Assembly: GCF_900113375.1 (NCBI RefSeq) | Contig: NZ_FOPC01000002.1 | Location: forward strand, 1-64,000 | Length of the DNA: 64,000 nucleotides | Direction: 5' to 3' | Origin: Algoriphagus hitonicola | Lineage (GTDB): Bacteria; Bacteroidota; Bacteroidia; Cytophagales; Cyclobacteriaceae | Shown: piece by piece, positions 30,785-39,484 of the stretch | Layout of the letters: each line of letters opens with the position of its first letter | Numbering within the stretch: the stretch's first letter is position 1 | The notes under the pieces: model-generated | What the model saw: only the letters and a program-made list of their open reading frames with translations | Told to the model about the DNA's origin: nothing | Databases searched by the model: none | Position numbers and translations under genes: made by a program

Positions 30785-32959
30785 ATGGCAAAAACCATAA
30801 TTGTATCCAACCGACTTCCTATTTCACTTCGGCATAGAAATGGGCGATTTGAATTCAAACCCTCAGCCGGAGGACTCGCCACCGGATTGGGCTCTATCTA
30901 TAAATCCGGCGAAAATATCTGGATTGGATGGCCCGGAAATACGGTCGATGATCCCGAGCAGCGGGCAGAGATCATTCTCGAGCTTCACGACCTAAAAATG
31001 GCCCCCGTTTTCCTCTCAAAAGAAGATGTGGAGCAGTTTTACGAGGGCTTTAGCAATGAGACCCTTTGGCCGGCTTTTCACTATTTTACCCAATACATGG
31101 TCTACAATCCCGAGCACTGGGAGGCTTATGTGCGGGTCAATCAGAAATTTTGCGATGCCATACTCAAAAAAGCAGATCCCGACGACACGATATGGGTTCA
31201 CGATTATCAACTCCTTCTGCTGCCGCAAATGCTACGGGAAGTACTCCCCAATGCCACCATCGCATTTTTCCAGCATATCCCCTTCCCCTCCTACGAAATC
31301 ATCCGGATGATTCCTTGGCGCAAGGAACTGCTGGAAGGGGTCTGTGGGGCTGATCTGATCGGATTTCACACCTACGACGATATGCGGCACTTTCTGAGTG
31401 CAGTGGGGAGAATTACCGGACTCTCGAGCGAAAGCGGTTACATTCAGGCTGATAACCGCATCATCAATGTGGACTCTTTCCCGATGGGAATTGATTATGA
31501 CAAGTTTGCCAAACAGGCCAAAAGCAAAAAGACCCAAGGCATCGTACGGGAATTCAGAAAGCAGGTGGCCGATCAAAAACTGATTATTACCATTGACCGA
31601 CTCGATTATTCCAAAGGCATTCCTCAGCGAATTCATGCGTTCAATCAACTTTTGAAAGATCACAAGGAGCTTCGTGGCAAAGTCTCCATGATTATGATTG
31701 TGGTCCCTAGTCGGGACAAAGTGCAATCCTACAAGGAACTCAAAGAGGAAATTGACCTGCTTGTCGGTCGGATCAACTCAGAATTTTCCACCCTAAACTG
31801 GGTGCCTGTCCACTACTTCTACCGCAGCTTTCCTTTCGAAGAATTGAGCGCTTTCTACAGCATGTCAGATATCGCTCTCGTGACACCGCTAAGAGATGGG
31901 ATGAATCTGGTTTGTAAAGAATTCGTGGCCAGCAAAACCGATCAAACCGGTGTCCTGATTCTATCAGAAATGGCAGGCGCCTCCAAAGAATTGCAGGATG
32001 CTGTTTTGGTCAACCCCAATGATCGACAAAGCGTCGTAGATGCCATCTACAATGCCCTGACCATGAAGCCACAGGAGCAAAAAGCCCGGATTTCTTCCAT
32101 GCAGGAAAGCCTTAAAAAGTATGATATTTTTCAGTGGGTTAAAGTATTCCTTGACCGCATTGAGCATGTCAAAGAAAAGCAGGCCGAACTGACCTCAAAG
32201 GATGTCGATGCTAAAGTCATCAACGAAATCGAAAAAGCATTCAAGTCTGCTAAAAACCCCGTACTGTTTTTAGATTATGACGGCACACTTACCGGATTCG
32301 TCGCCAATCCAAACGATGCCAAACCCGACGCCGAACTCAAAGCTATCGTGAAGGGACTGAGTCAAAAAGCCCAGGTAGTGCTTATTTCCGGTCGGGACAA
32401 GGACACCTTGGGTACTTGGTTTAAAGGCCAACAAATCGACCTCATCGCCGAGCATGGAGTTTGGGTCAAACGAAAGGAAAACAAAGGGGATTGGGAACTC
32501 TATGCCGAGGTAGATGACAGCTGGAAAGAGGACATCCGCTCGATGATGGAATATTATGTGCTTCGTACTCCCGGGGCCTTTATCGAGGAGAAGCACCACT
32601 CTCTAGTCTGGCATTACCGCAAAGTAGAAAGCGGACTGGGAGACCTTCGGATGCGCGAACTATTCAGTCACCTCAAGTACATGGCCCGAGGGCATAATCT
32701 GCAGGTTTTGGAAGGAAATATGGTGCTGGAGATCAAGCGACCTGACATCAACAAAGGCCGGGCAGCCACTGCCCTGATGAAAGGCAGCGAATATGATTTT
32801 ATCCTTGCCATCGGTGACGACTGGACAGATGAGGATACGTTTAAAGTCATGCCAAAAAACGCTTACACCATCCGAGTCGGCTATGCCTATACCCAAGCCA
32901 ATTACAATATAAAATCGGTTCGCCAAGTACGAAACTTACTGGGCAAATTGATTGGGTAA
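30785..32959 (+). CDS. Bifunctional trehalose-6-phosphate synthase/phosphatase (OtsA-OtsB fusion)
   Basis: This fused enzyme makes trehalose: a GT20 domain joins UDP-glucose to glucose 6-phosphate and a HAD-type phosphatase removes the phosphate. The ATG at 30785 (724 residues) starts directly at AKTIIVSNRLPISL; the longer TTG frame is not needed. The synthase half shows IWVHDYQLLLLPQMLRE, DRLDYSKGIPQRI and TPLRDGMNLVCKEFVAS. The phosphatase half begins near residue 493 with VLFLDYDGTLTGF (DxDGT nucleophile), then ISGRDKDTL and AIGDDWTDEDTF. Such fusions are usual in Bacteroidota and protect against osmotic and desiccation stress. GH15 upstream may recycle the product. Confidence 0.95.
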   Translation: MAKTIIVSNRLPISLRHRNGRFEFKPSAGGLATGLGSIYKSGENIWIGWPGNTVDDPEQRAEIILELHDLKMAPVFLSKEDVEQFYEGFSNETLWPAFHYFTQYMVYNPEHWEAYVRVNQKFCDAILKKADPDDTIWVHDYQLLLLPQMLREVLPNATIAFFQHIPFPSYEIIRMIPWRKELLEGVCGADLIGFHTYDDMRHFLSAVGRITGLSSESGYIQADNRIINVDSFPMGIDYDKFAKQAKSKKTQGIVREFRKQVADQKLIITIDRLDYSKGIPQRIHAFNQLLKDHKELRGKVSMIMIVVPSRDKVQSYKELKEEIDLLVGRINSEFSTLNWVPVHYFYRSFPFEELSAFYSMSDIALVTPLRDGMNLVCKEFVASKTDQTGVLILSEMAGASKELQDAVLVNPNDRQSVVDAIYNALTMKPQEQKARISSMQESLKKYDIFQWVKVFLDRIEHVKEKQAELTSKDVDAKVINEIEKAFKSAKNPVLFLDYDGTLTGFVANPNDAKPDAELKAIVKGLSQKAQVVLISGRDKDTLGTWFKGQQIDLIAEHGVWVKRKENKGDWELYAEVDDSWKEDIRSMMEYYVLRTPGAFIEEKHHSLVWHYRKVESGLGDLRMRELFSHLKYMARGHNLQVLEGNMVLEIKRPDINKGRAATALMKGSEYDFILAIGDDWTDEDTFKVMPKNAYTIRVGYAYTQANYNIKSVRQVRNLLGKLIG

Positions 32960-32969
32960 ATAAAACTGG

Positions 32970-33112
32970 ATGAGGCTGTCTCATAAATCGCTTTGATGTC
33001 AGACTGAGCGGAGTCGAAGGCCATTTCTATCGTTTTGGCAAACATTTCGATTTCGAGACTCTCGTCTCTCCAGTGCTCAATGTGACAAACTTCACTTTTG
33101 AGACAGCCTCAT
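32970..33112. mobile_element. Small inverted-repeat element (MITE-like) or long hairpin
   Basis: A perfect 14-bp inverted repeat (ATGAGGCTGTCTCA at 32970-32983, TGAGACAGCCTCAT at 33099-33112) bounds 143 bases with no ORF. Inside is one CTGAGCGGAGTCGAAG repeat (33004-33019). No clear target duplication flanks it. It lies 10 bases after the trehalose gene and could also act as a terminator. Confidence 0.6.
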
Positions 33113-33364
33113 TTCTACTTTAAGCCTTCATACCGGCTCTTAAGTCATCACAAACCAAAATTTTTGATCCCCCGTCTGGAAGATAAAAATTGTACTCTTC
33201 TTAGAAATCTTGACTTTTATCACTACCTTTTATTCACTTAACTCACCTCTAAAAAGCCATTTTGGCAGTTTTAAATTGAGTTTCCTACCAACTATTGTTT
33301 GAGAATATTTTGTTTTCGCTGAATCTTAAGTTCGATTCGGTTTTATTTTATATTAAATTTTGAA
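33113..33364. other. Intergenic region before the DUF3500 gene
   Basis: These 250 AT-rich bases hold no ORF or repeat that I can support. The promoter of the DUF3500 gene should lie here. Confidence 0.4.
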
Positions 33365-34429
33365 ATGAAAAATCTTCTCCTCTTTGGGATTGGACTACTC
33401 TTGAGCCTTCAGTCAATGGCTCAATCTGTCCCAATTCTAAAAGCCAAGACACTAGGTTTACTTGAAACGTTAGACGACAGCCAGAAAGACCTCGCTTTGC
33501 TGCCCTTTTCAGACAGTGCCCGTACCGAGTGGACCAATCTGCCCATCGGATTGGCCGCTCGAAATGGCCTTGCTTATAGCGAGCTTTCTGAAAAAAGCAA
33601 GATCGCTTTTCATCAGGTTTTAAGTGCTATTTTTAGTTCGCAAGGCTATCTCAAAACCTTCGCCATCATGCAGGTGGATGATATTCTCCATGAGCTTTTT
33701 GAAATCCAACACAGCCGTGGACAAATCGATGAAAATGCCATTAAAATGATCCGAGGCCTCGATTGGGACTTTGGAAATTATTACCTGTTGATTTCGGGAA
33801 ACCCTGCCGAAGATGAAGCCTGGGGATTGAAGTTTGAAGGACACCATCTCTCGATCAACTTGACAGTAGCTGGGGATGAATTCTCCATGACTCCTTTATT
33901 TTTTGGCTCCGATCCTGCTGTAGTAGAAGATACGCAATATGCCGGCTTAAGACCGCTGAGCAAGGAAGAGGATTACGGTTTTTGGTTTGTCAATTCGCTG
34001 GACGAAGCCCAAAAGGCAAAGGCAACTCAAGCTGGAAAAGTGCCCGGCGACATCATCACCAGCCCGGATCGCCCACAGTGGTTGGAGGATTTTCAGGGCA
34101 TCAAAGGCTCGGAGCTCACAGAAGGCCAACAAACTATCCTTCATTACTTAATCGAAGAATACATCGGAAATCTTGACCCGGAAAAAGCCGCAGAGCACTT
34201 GGCCACACTTCATGCCCGGGGAATGGATGAAATTTATTTTGCATGGATCGGGAGCTATGAGCCCATGAAGCCCCACTATTATGTCATTCACAGTCCAGAC
34301 TTTCTAATCGAATATGACAATGTAGGCTTCCTCGACAATGCCAATCATATTCACACGGTCTTTCGGAAAAAGGGAAATGACTTTGGCGAAGATATTCTGA
34401 AAAAGCACAGGCTAGCACACACACATTGA
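33365..34429 (+). CDS. DUF3500 domain-containing exported protein
   Basis: The 354-residue protein has a signal peptide (LLLFGIGLLLSLQSMAQS). The body matches DUF3500: WTNLPIGLAARNGLAYSELSEKSK, YYLLISGNPAEDEAWGLKFEGHHLSINLTV and, at the end, EIYFAWIGSYEPMKPHYYVIHSPDFLIEYDN. The GHHLSIN and PHYYVIHSP histidines are conserved in the family and may bind a metal, but no biochemical function is established. It is a single gene between two repeat elements. Confidence 0.9.
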   Translation: MKNLLLFGIGLLLSLQSMAQSVPILKAKTLGLLETLDDSQKDLALLPFSDSARTEWTNLPIGLAARNGLAYSELSEKSKIAFHQVLSAIFSSQGYLKTFAIMQVDDILHELFEIQHSRGQIDENAIKMIRGLDWDFGNYYLLISGNPAEDEAWGLKFEGHHLSINLTVAGDEFSMTPLFFGSDPAVVEDTQYAGLRPLSKEEDYGFWFVNSLDEAQKAKATQAGKVPGDIITSPDRPQWLEDFQGIKGSELTEGQQTILHYLIEEYIGNLDPEKAAEHLATLHARGMDEIYFAWIGSYEPMKPHYYVIHSPDFLIEYDNVGFLDNANHIHTVFRKKGNDFGEDILKKHRLAHTH

Positions 34430-34440
34430 TAAAAATAATT

Positions 34441-34649
34441 ATCTATATCCGCTTTCTACCTGTAAGAATTGTGCACGGACCAAAATGAGGGTTGAAGTTC
34501 AATTTAAGCAAACTTCGCCTGCCAGCCGAGGCTGGGTCACCTGTACTGAGCGCAGTCGAAGTATCGGTCTCCTGTGCTGAGCAAAGTCGAAGCATCCAGC
34601 CGCTTAAGCAAGGAAAATATGGCTACTGGTATAATTGCGGATAATCATT
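34441..34649 (+). mobile_element. 209-bp MITE-like element, copy 1, with 9-bp target duplication
   Basis: Nearly identical to the element at 37791-38000. The ends carry imperfect terminal inverted repeats (TATCCGC-n5-TACC near the left, matched by the complement near the right end). The flanks are the exact 9-bp direct repeats AAAATAATT at 34432-34440 and 34650-34658. No ORF is present. It contains two CTGAGC-type repeats (from 34541 and 34572) and GCCAGCCGAGGCTGG, a short palindrome. Confidence 0.85.
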
Positions 34650-34683
34650 AAAATAATTTACTGAAAGTCAAAACCTTATTTCG

Positions 34684-36714
34684 ATGAAAACACATTTCTA
34701 TTTATTGCTAATCGCGCTCTTTTGTTTTGGCACTGTCCAAGCCCAAGAAAAAACCAATCTCGAACTCTCCGACCTCTTTGACCTGGAATATGTCAGCGAT
34801 CCACAGATTTCACCTGATGGTTCTCGGATCGTCTTTGTCCGCAATTTCAAAGACATCATGAGTGACCGCGATTATTCCAATCTTTGGATTTCAAACCCTG
34901 ACGGATCCAATCTTCGTCAGCTTACCCACGGCAATCAGCGGGACTACGCTCCCCGATGGTCCCATGACGGCAAAAAACTCGCTTTCCTTTCCAATCAAGA
35001 TGATGAAAAGGTAAAGCTTTACCTCTACTATTTGGACAGTCGCGAAACAATCACGCTAACCAACACGGCCACGCCTCCAGGAGCGGTGTCTTGGAGTCCG
35101 GATGACAGGCAGCTCGCATTTACCCAGTTTGTTCCAGAAGCCAAAAAATCCATTTTGGATATTCCGGGAAAGCCTGAAGGTGCCGAGTGGAATGCACCGC
35201 CCATTTACATCGATGAGCTGAATTATCGCGGAGACGGAGCAGGATATCTCAAGCCGGGAAACCGACAGATTTTCACCTTGGGAATCACCGGAGGCACACC
35301 TAGGCAACGAACCTTCACTGACGACAACTACGGCAACCCAATCTGGTCAAACGATGGGCAAAGCCTCTTTTTCTCCGCAAACCTCCATGAAAATCATGAA
35401 TTGGAGCCGGCAAACTCAGAAATCTACCAACTCAATCTCAGCAGTGGGGAGGTTAAAGCGTTAACCTCTCGCTTTGGTCCAGATGGGGAACCCACGCTTT
35501 CTCCCGACGGAAAATACATTGCGTATACCGGAAATGACGATACATTTCAAGGCTATCAGGTCAATCACTTGTATATTATGAATGTGGATGGATCTGGGAT
35601 CAAAAACCTAACCGAAGACCTAGATCGTGATGCCGGAAATCCCCAATGGGAAGCGAATGGACAAGGAATCTATTTTCAATACGATGAACTTGGGGACACT
35701 AAAATCGGCCATGTGGCCCTCACCGGAAAAATCAGAACCGTCGTCGAGGGTTTGGGAGGATTGGATTTAGGAAGACCTTACAATACAGGTACTTATACCG
35801 TGTCAGACAATAACCGATTTGCATTTACCCAAGGCGGGCCTGAGCATCCGGCTGACCTGGCGGTCTGGAGTGATGGTGACACCAAACGCCTAACAGCTGT
35901 AAATGAGGATATTTTTTCCTATCGGAAAATCGGCCAAACCGAAGAAATTTGGTGGGAGTCTAGTTTTGACGGCAAGCGAATCCAGGGATGGATCGTGACT
36001 CCTCCCGATTTTGATCCTAAAAAAAAATACCCCTTTATTCTGGAAATCCACGGCGGTCCTTTTGCCATGTACGGTCCATCCTTTGCCTACGAAATCCAAA
36101 ATTACGCTGCCGCAGGCTATGTCGTACTCTATACCAACCCGAGGGGAAGTACCGGCTATGGTCAGGAGTTTGGCAATGCCATACATCACGATTACCCTAA
36201 TCATGACTACGAGGACCTCATGTCCGGGGTAGATGCGGTCGTCGAAAAAGGCTACATCGACTCGGAAAACTTATTCGTAACCGGAGGCTCGGGAGGAGGT
36301 GTATTGACTGCTTGGATCGTAGGAAAAACCGATCGATTCAAAGCCGCAGTTGTCGCCAAGCCGGTGATCAACTGGACCAGTTTTGTACTTCACGCGGATG
36401 GAGCCGCTTTCTTTTCCAAATACTGGTTTGGAAAGAAGCCCTGGGAAGACATCGAAAATTACTGGCGTAGATCTCCGCTTTCCCTGGCGGGCAATGTGAC
36501 CACACCCACGATGCTATTGACCGGTGAGCAGGATTTCCGAACTCCCATATCAGAATCCGAGCAATATTATACTGCTTTGAAACTCCAAGGTGTGGAATCA
36601 GCCATGGTCCGCATTCCAAACGCTTCCCACGGACTGGTCAATCGACCCAGCATGCTGATGAGCAAAAGTGCGGCGATTTTGAGTTGGTTTAATCATTACT
36701 TAGACAAAGAATAA
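34684..36714 (+). CDS. S9 family peptidase (prolyl oligopeptidase type)
   Basis: This secreted serine peptidase probably releases dipeptides or acyl-amino acids in the periplasm. It has 676 residues with a signal peptide (LLIALFCFGTVQAQ). Residues 25-400 are a PD40-type propeller (VSDPQISPDGSRIVFVRN, APRWSHDGKKLAFLSN and others). The C-terminal alpha/beta-hydrolase domain has the oxyanion strand LEIHGGPFAMYGP, the nucleophile elbow GGSGGGVLTAW, the Asp in TGEQDFRTP and the His in NASHGLVNRPS. Most relatives have GGSYGG at the elbow, so GGSGGG is a mild deviation. The gene lies between the two MITE copies. Confidence 0.93.
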   Translation: MKTHFYLLLIALFCFGTVQAQEKTNLELSDLFDLEYVSDPQISPDGSRIVFVRNFKDIMSDRDYSNLWISNPDGSNLRQLTHGNQRDYAPRWSHDGKKLAFLSNQDDEKVKLYLYYLDSRETITLTNTATPPGAVSWSPDDRQLAFTQFVPEAKKSILDIPGKPEGAEWNAPPIYIDELNYRGDGAGYLKPGNRQIFTLGITGGTPRQRTFTDDNYGNPIWSNDGQSLFFSANLHENHELEPANSEIYQLNLSSGEVKALTSRFGPDGEPTLSPDGKYIAYTGNDDTFQGYQVNHLYIMNVDGSGIKNLTEDLDRDAGNPQWEANGQGIYFQYDELGDTKIGHVALTGKIRTVVEGLGGLDLGRPYNTGTYTVSDNNRFAFTQGGPEHPADLAVWSDGDTKRLTAVNEDIFSYRKIGQTEEIWWESSFDGKRIQGWIVTPPDFDPKKKYPFILEIHGGPFAMYGPSFAYEIQNYAAAGYVVLYTNPRGSTGYGQEFGNAIHHDYPNHDYEDLMSGVDAVVEKGYIDSENLFVTGGSGGGVLTAWIVGKTDRFKAAVVAKPVINWTSFVLHADGAAFFSKYWFGKKPWEDIENYWRRSPLSLAGNVTTPTMLLTGEQDFRTPISESEQYYTALKLQGVESAMVRIPNASHGLVNRPSMLMSKSAAILSWFNHYLDKE

Positions 36715-36804
36715 GCAGGTCGTACTACCTAAAAAGCCCCTGTGCACAAGGAATAGCTTCTTAAAACCGGGCTACTTTCATTGATTCAAAACGCTAGGAA
36801 ATAT

Positions 36805-37782
36805 ATGAAATCACTTAAAAATACCCCCGTTTTAGTTACCGGAGCAACAGGCTTTGTAGGATCCCGACTTTCAGAATTGCTTGCTACACGGGAGGAAGCG
36901 CAGGTTACCGGAATAGGCCGAAACCTCGACCGAGTCTCCTATTTAAAAAATATGGGGGTGGTACTCCAGGCTGCTGACATTTTAGATGAGGAAGCGTTAA
37001 AAAAATGGGTAAAAGGGAAGGATATTGTCATTCATACGGCGGCTGCTCTAGTCGCCGATCTTGCCATGGCTCAAAAAGTGAATGTCGATGCCACGGAAAC
37101 TCTGATCAGGCTTGCGGCAGAAGCAGGAGTTTCCCGGTTTGTCCATGTGAGTACCGTCGGCGCCTGCGATATGACCAATTTGACACTTGTGGAGGAAAGT
37201 GCTCCTTTGGCACTGAATCACTCTTCTGTCTACCCAAAAACTAAAGCCGAAGCCGAAAAACGCGCCATTGAAACGGCCGCAGCTTACGGAATGGAACTTT
37301 CGATTGTCCGGCCGACCATGATTTATGGTCCCGGACATGGAGTTTGGTCCGAGGGAATGTTTTCGGCTATTCTCAAAGGCAATCCGGTTTTGTTTGGGGA
37401 CGGATCTGGAAATTTCCATCCTGTGTACATCGACGATGTAGTGGAAGGATTGATCCTTTGTGCCATACATCCCAAAGCAGCTGGCGAAACCTTCAACCTG
37501 TCAAATGGACTTACCACTTGGCAGGAGTTTATGAGTAATTACTCCAATCTGAGTGGTAAAAAACTCAAAAGTATTCCCCTTCTCGTGGCTCGTCTTTTAG
37601 CTTTCGCCAATAAAATACCCGGCATCAAAACCCCAATTGATCAGGGCTTTATCGAAATGGCTACTTCAAAGAAAGATTTCCCCAACAATAAGGCAGCAAA
37701 ACTGATTGGCTGGAGACCTCAAGTTTCCTACGAAGAGGGAATGAAAAAAACACTGGAATGGCTAAAGAAAGAATTGCTTTAA
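36805..37782 (+). CDS. NAD(P)-dependent epimerase/dehydratase family protein
   Basis: This is an extended-SDR oxidoreductase, 325 residues from the ATG at 36805 (a TTG at 36781 is less likely). The cofactor motif is VLVTGATGFVGSRLSELL; the catalytic residues are the T/S in VHVSTVGAC and YxxxK in SSVYPKTKAEAEK. IVRPTMIYGPGHGVWSEGMF and FHPVYIDDVVEGLILC are typical of 3-beta-hydroxysteroid/NDP-sugar epimerase relatives. The substrate is unknown. The last base of its stop codon is the first base of the 9-bp duplication created by MITE insertion, so the element landed exactly at the gene end without damaging it. Confidence 0.9.
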   Translation: MKSLKNTPVLVTGATGFVGSRLSELLATREEAQVTGIGRNLDRVSYLKNMGVVLQAADILDEEALKKWVKGKDIVIHTAAALVADLAMAQKVNVDATETLIRLAAEAGVSRFVHVSTVGACDMTNLTLVEESAPLALNHSSVYPKTKAEAEKRAIETAAAYGMELSIVRPTMIYGPGHGVWSEGMFSAILKGNPVLFGDGSGNFHPVYIDDVVEGLILCAIHPKAAGETFNLSNGLTTWQEFMSNYSNLSGKKLKSIPLLVARLLAFANKIPGIKTPIDQGFIEMATSKKDFPNNKAAKLIGWRPQVSYEEGMKKTLEWLKKELL

Positions 37783-37790
37783 AAATTTTT

Positions 37791-38000
37791 ATGTATATCC
37801 GCTTTCTTACCAGTAAGAATTGTGCACGGACCAAAATGAGGGTTGAAGTTCAATTTAAGCAAACTTCGCCTGCCAGCCGAGGCTGGGTCACCTGTACTGA
37901 GCGCAGTCGAAGTATCCGTCTCCTGTGCTGAGCAAAGTCGAAGCATCCAGCCGCTTAAGCAAAGAAAATATGACTACTGGTATAATTGCGGATAATCAGT
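37791..38000 (+). mobile_element. 210-bp MITE-like element, copy 2, with 9-bp target duplication
   Basis: Same orientation and nearly the same sequence as copy 1. Direct repeats AAAATTTTT at 37782-37790 and 38001-38009 flank it exactly. The different target sequence shows independent insertion. The terminal repeats include TATCCGC-n5-TACCAGTA at the left and its complement pattern at the right. It carries CTGAGC repeats from 37892 and 37923. Confidence 0.88.
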
Positions 38001-38009
38001 AAAATTTTT

Positions 38010-38333
38010 ATCAGTTAATTAAACCGATAAACTATGAATGAAAAATAAAAAAGAGGCTGATCAGAATAATCCAATTTTACCTTTCGCTTTAACTTCTTTT
38101 TTCAGACCTATAAAAAACTGAATTCCAGAAAGATAAAACTTGCTTATCATTTTTTTTAATTCTACCTTCCTTCACTTTAAAACAGCATATAATTCAAATC
38201 CGAAAAAATGGTTTCGGATTCCCGATTTTTAGATTAAACCAACTCGATTGAAGAGTACCCCAGTGACGCGTAGAGCAGAAAAACCTGCTTTTTTTCCGAG
38301 TACATAGTTCCATCTAAACCTTTCAAACAAAAC
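38010..38333. other. Intergenic region, nothing recognised
   Basis: About 320 AT-rich bases follow the MITE. No ORF, hairpin or repeat stands out. The promoter of the next lipoprotein gene should be near its 3' end. Confidence 0.4.
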
Positions 38334-38849
38334 ATGAAAAAAACACACTTGTCCCTGATTCTGATGGTTGGATTGGCAGCTTGCCAAGCCCCGGTACGTT
38401 ACACTCAGCAGTCGCCTGAGATCGAAACGGTCAAAGCAATTTTCGATGATTTTCTCGCCAAAAATTGGGAGGGTCTACGGTCCCATTATGCAGAAGATGC
38501 ACAGATTTTCTGGAATAGACTTGAGTCAAATCCACAAACTTTGGAAGAACTGATCACCGAAGCACAAAATGAAATGGACATGTTTTCCGCCATGTCACAG
38601 GACCATTTGGCCTTTGAAATGGTCACTGATGACGAAGGTGAGGTTTGGGTCAATTACTGGGGAACCTGGAGATGCACTCTGTCAGCTAATGGAGAATCAT
38701 TTGAGATTCCCATGCATGAAACCTTCCAGTTTGTAGATGGCAAGGTGGTCAAAGATCACGGGTATTGGGACAATTCCCCCATAGCTTCATCGATAATGAA
38801 ATGGGAAGCCGCTCAAGCTGCCGCAGCTGATACGGTGTCGATGGATTAG
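38334..38849 (+). CDS. NTF2/SnoaL-like lipoprotein
   Basis: The 171-residue product has a lipoprotein signal (LSLILMVGLAAC, Cys17). The mature domain starts with a helix (VKAIFDDFLAKNWEGLRSHYAEDAQIFWN) and continues with strands ending HETFQFVDGKVVKDHGYWDNSP, the cone-shaped NTF2-like fold used for ligand binding or small enzymatic tasks. WNYWGTW-type strands (WVNYWGTWRCTL) are typical. No specific function can be assigned. It is isolated on both sides by long intergenic regions. Confidence 0.8.
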   Translation: MKKTHLSLILMVGLAACQAPVRYTQQSPEIETVKAIFDDFLAKNWEGLRSHYAEDAQIFWNRLESNPQTLEELITEAQNEMDMFSAMSQDHLAFEMVTDDEGEVWVNYWGTWRCTLSANGESFEIPMHETFQFVDGKVVKDHGYWDNSPIASSIMKWEAAQAAAADTVSMD

Positions 38850-39484
38850 TATTTAATTCAAAATTTGGATCACAAATCTAATTCTAAGTTGAAATAGAGA
38901 TTTGGCTTCCAAGAGACTTATCTTATCAACACGTAAAGGCCATCCCGGTTTATGGAGATGGCCTCTACTCATTTTTTTCCTTTGGGGAAATTTTAGTACT
39001 CGTTGGGAAAGTTAGAGTGCAGTTTCATACAAAAATCTAAGAAGCCGAATATTAACCTGGCTTATTTTTATCGTAGCTCTTTGGTATCAGGATAAAAAAC
39101 CAGCCGGATGTTTAAAATAGAAAACTGGTTTTGGAACCTTCCTTATCCCTAAATGAACTCCTGGAACATGGTGAAAAATTGAACTATTTTAAGCTAGAAA
39201 TCCTATAGAACATCATAAAACTATAAAAATCAATTGAATAAATATTTGATTTCAAATCGTTTTTTGTATTTTGGTAATGCAGATTTTTGTACATAAAACC
39301 AACTATTCGGATTTTACCCAACTTGGACTGTTTTTCACTGAGGCAGAGGAGGATTTGTCCTAAACCAAGACTTCGATAGATTTCCCAAAAGGGGATTTCT
39401 TTTCAAGATGAGTGTCATTCTCAAAAGAGGTACAGTTTACCTCATCTCCTTTTACATACTATTTTCCTTTTTACTCAATTTATT
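38850..39484. other. Long intergenic region with hairpin and possible promoter
   Basis: These 635 AT-rich bases hold no convincing gene. A hairpin AGGCCATC/GATGGCCT (38937-38944 with 38957-38964) followed by a T-rich stretch may terminate the lipoprotein gene. TTTG (39245-39248), 18 bases, then TATTTTGG (39267-39274) resembles a Bacteroidota promoter and would give the decarboxylase operon a long leader of about 200 bases. Both calls are tentative. Confidence 0.45.

Noticed and set aside
34441..38000. The two MITE copies acting as ends of one composite transposon
   Set aside because: Each copy has its own distinct 9-bp duplication, which indicates separate insertions, and no transposase lies between them.
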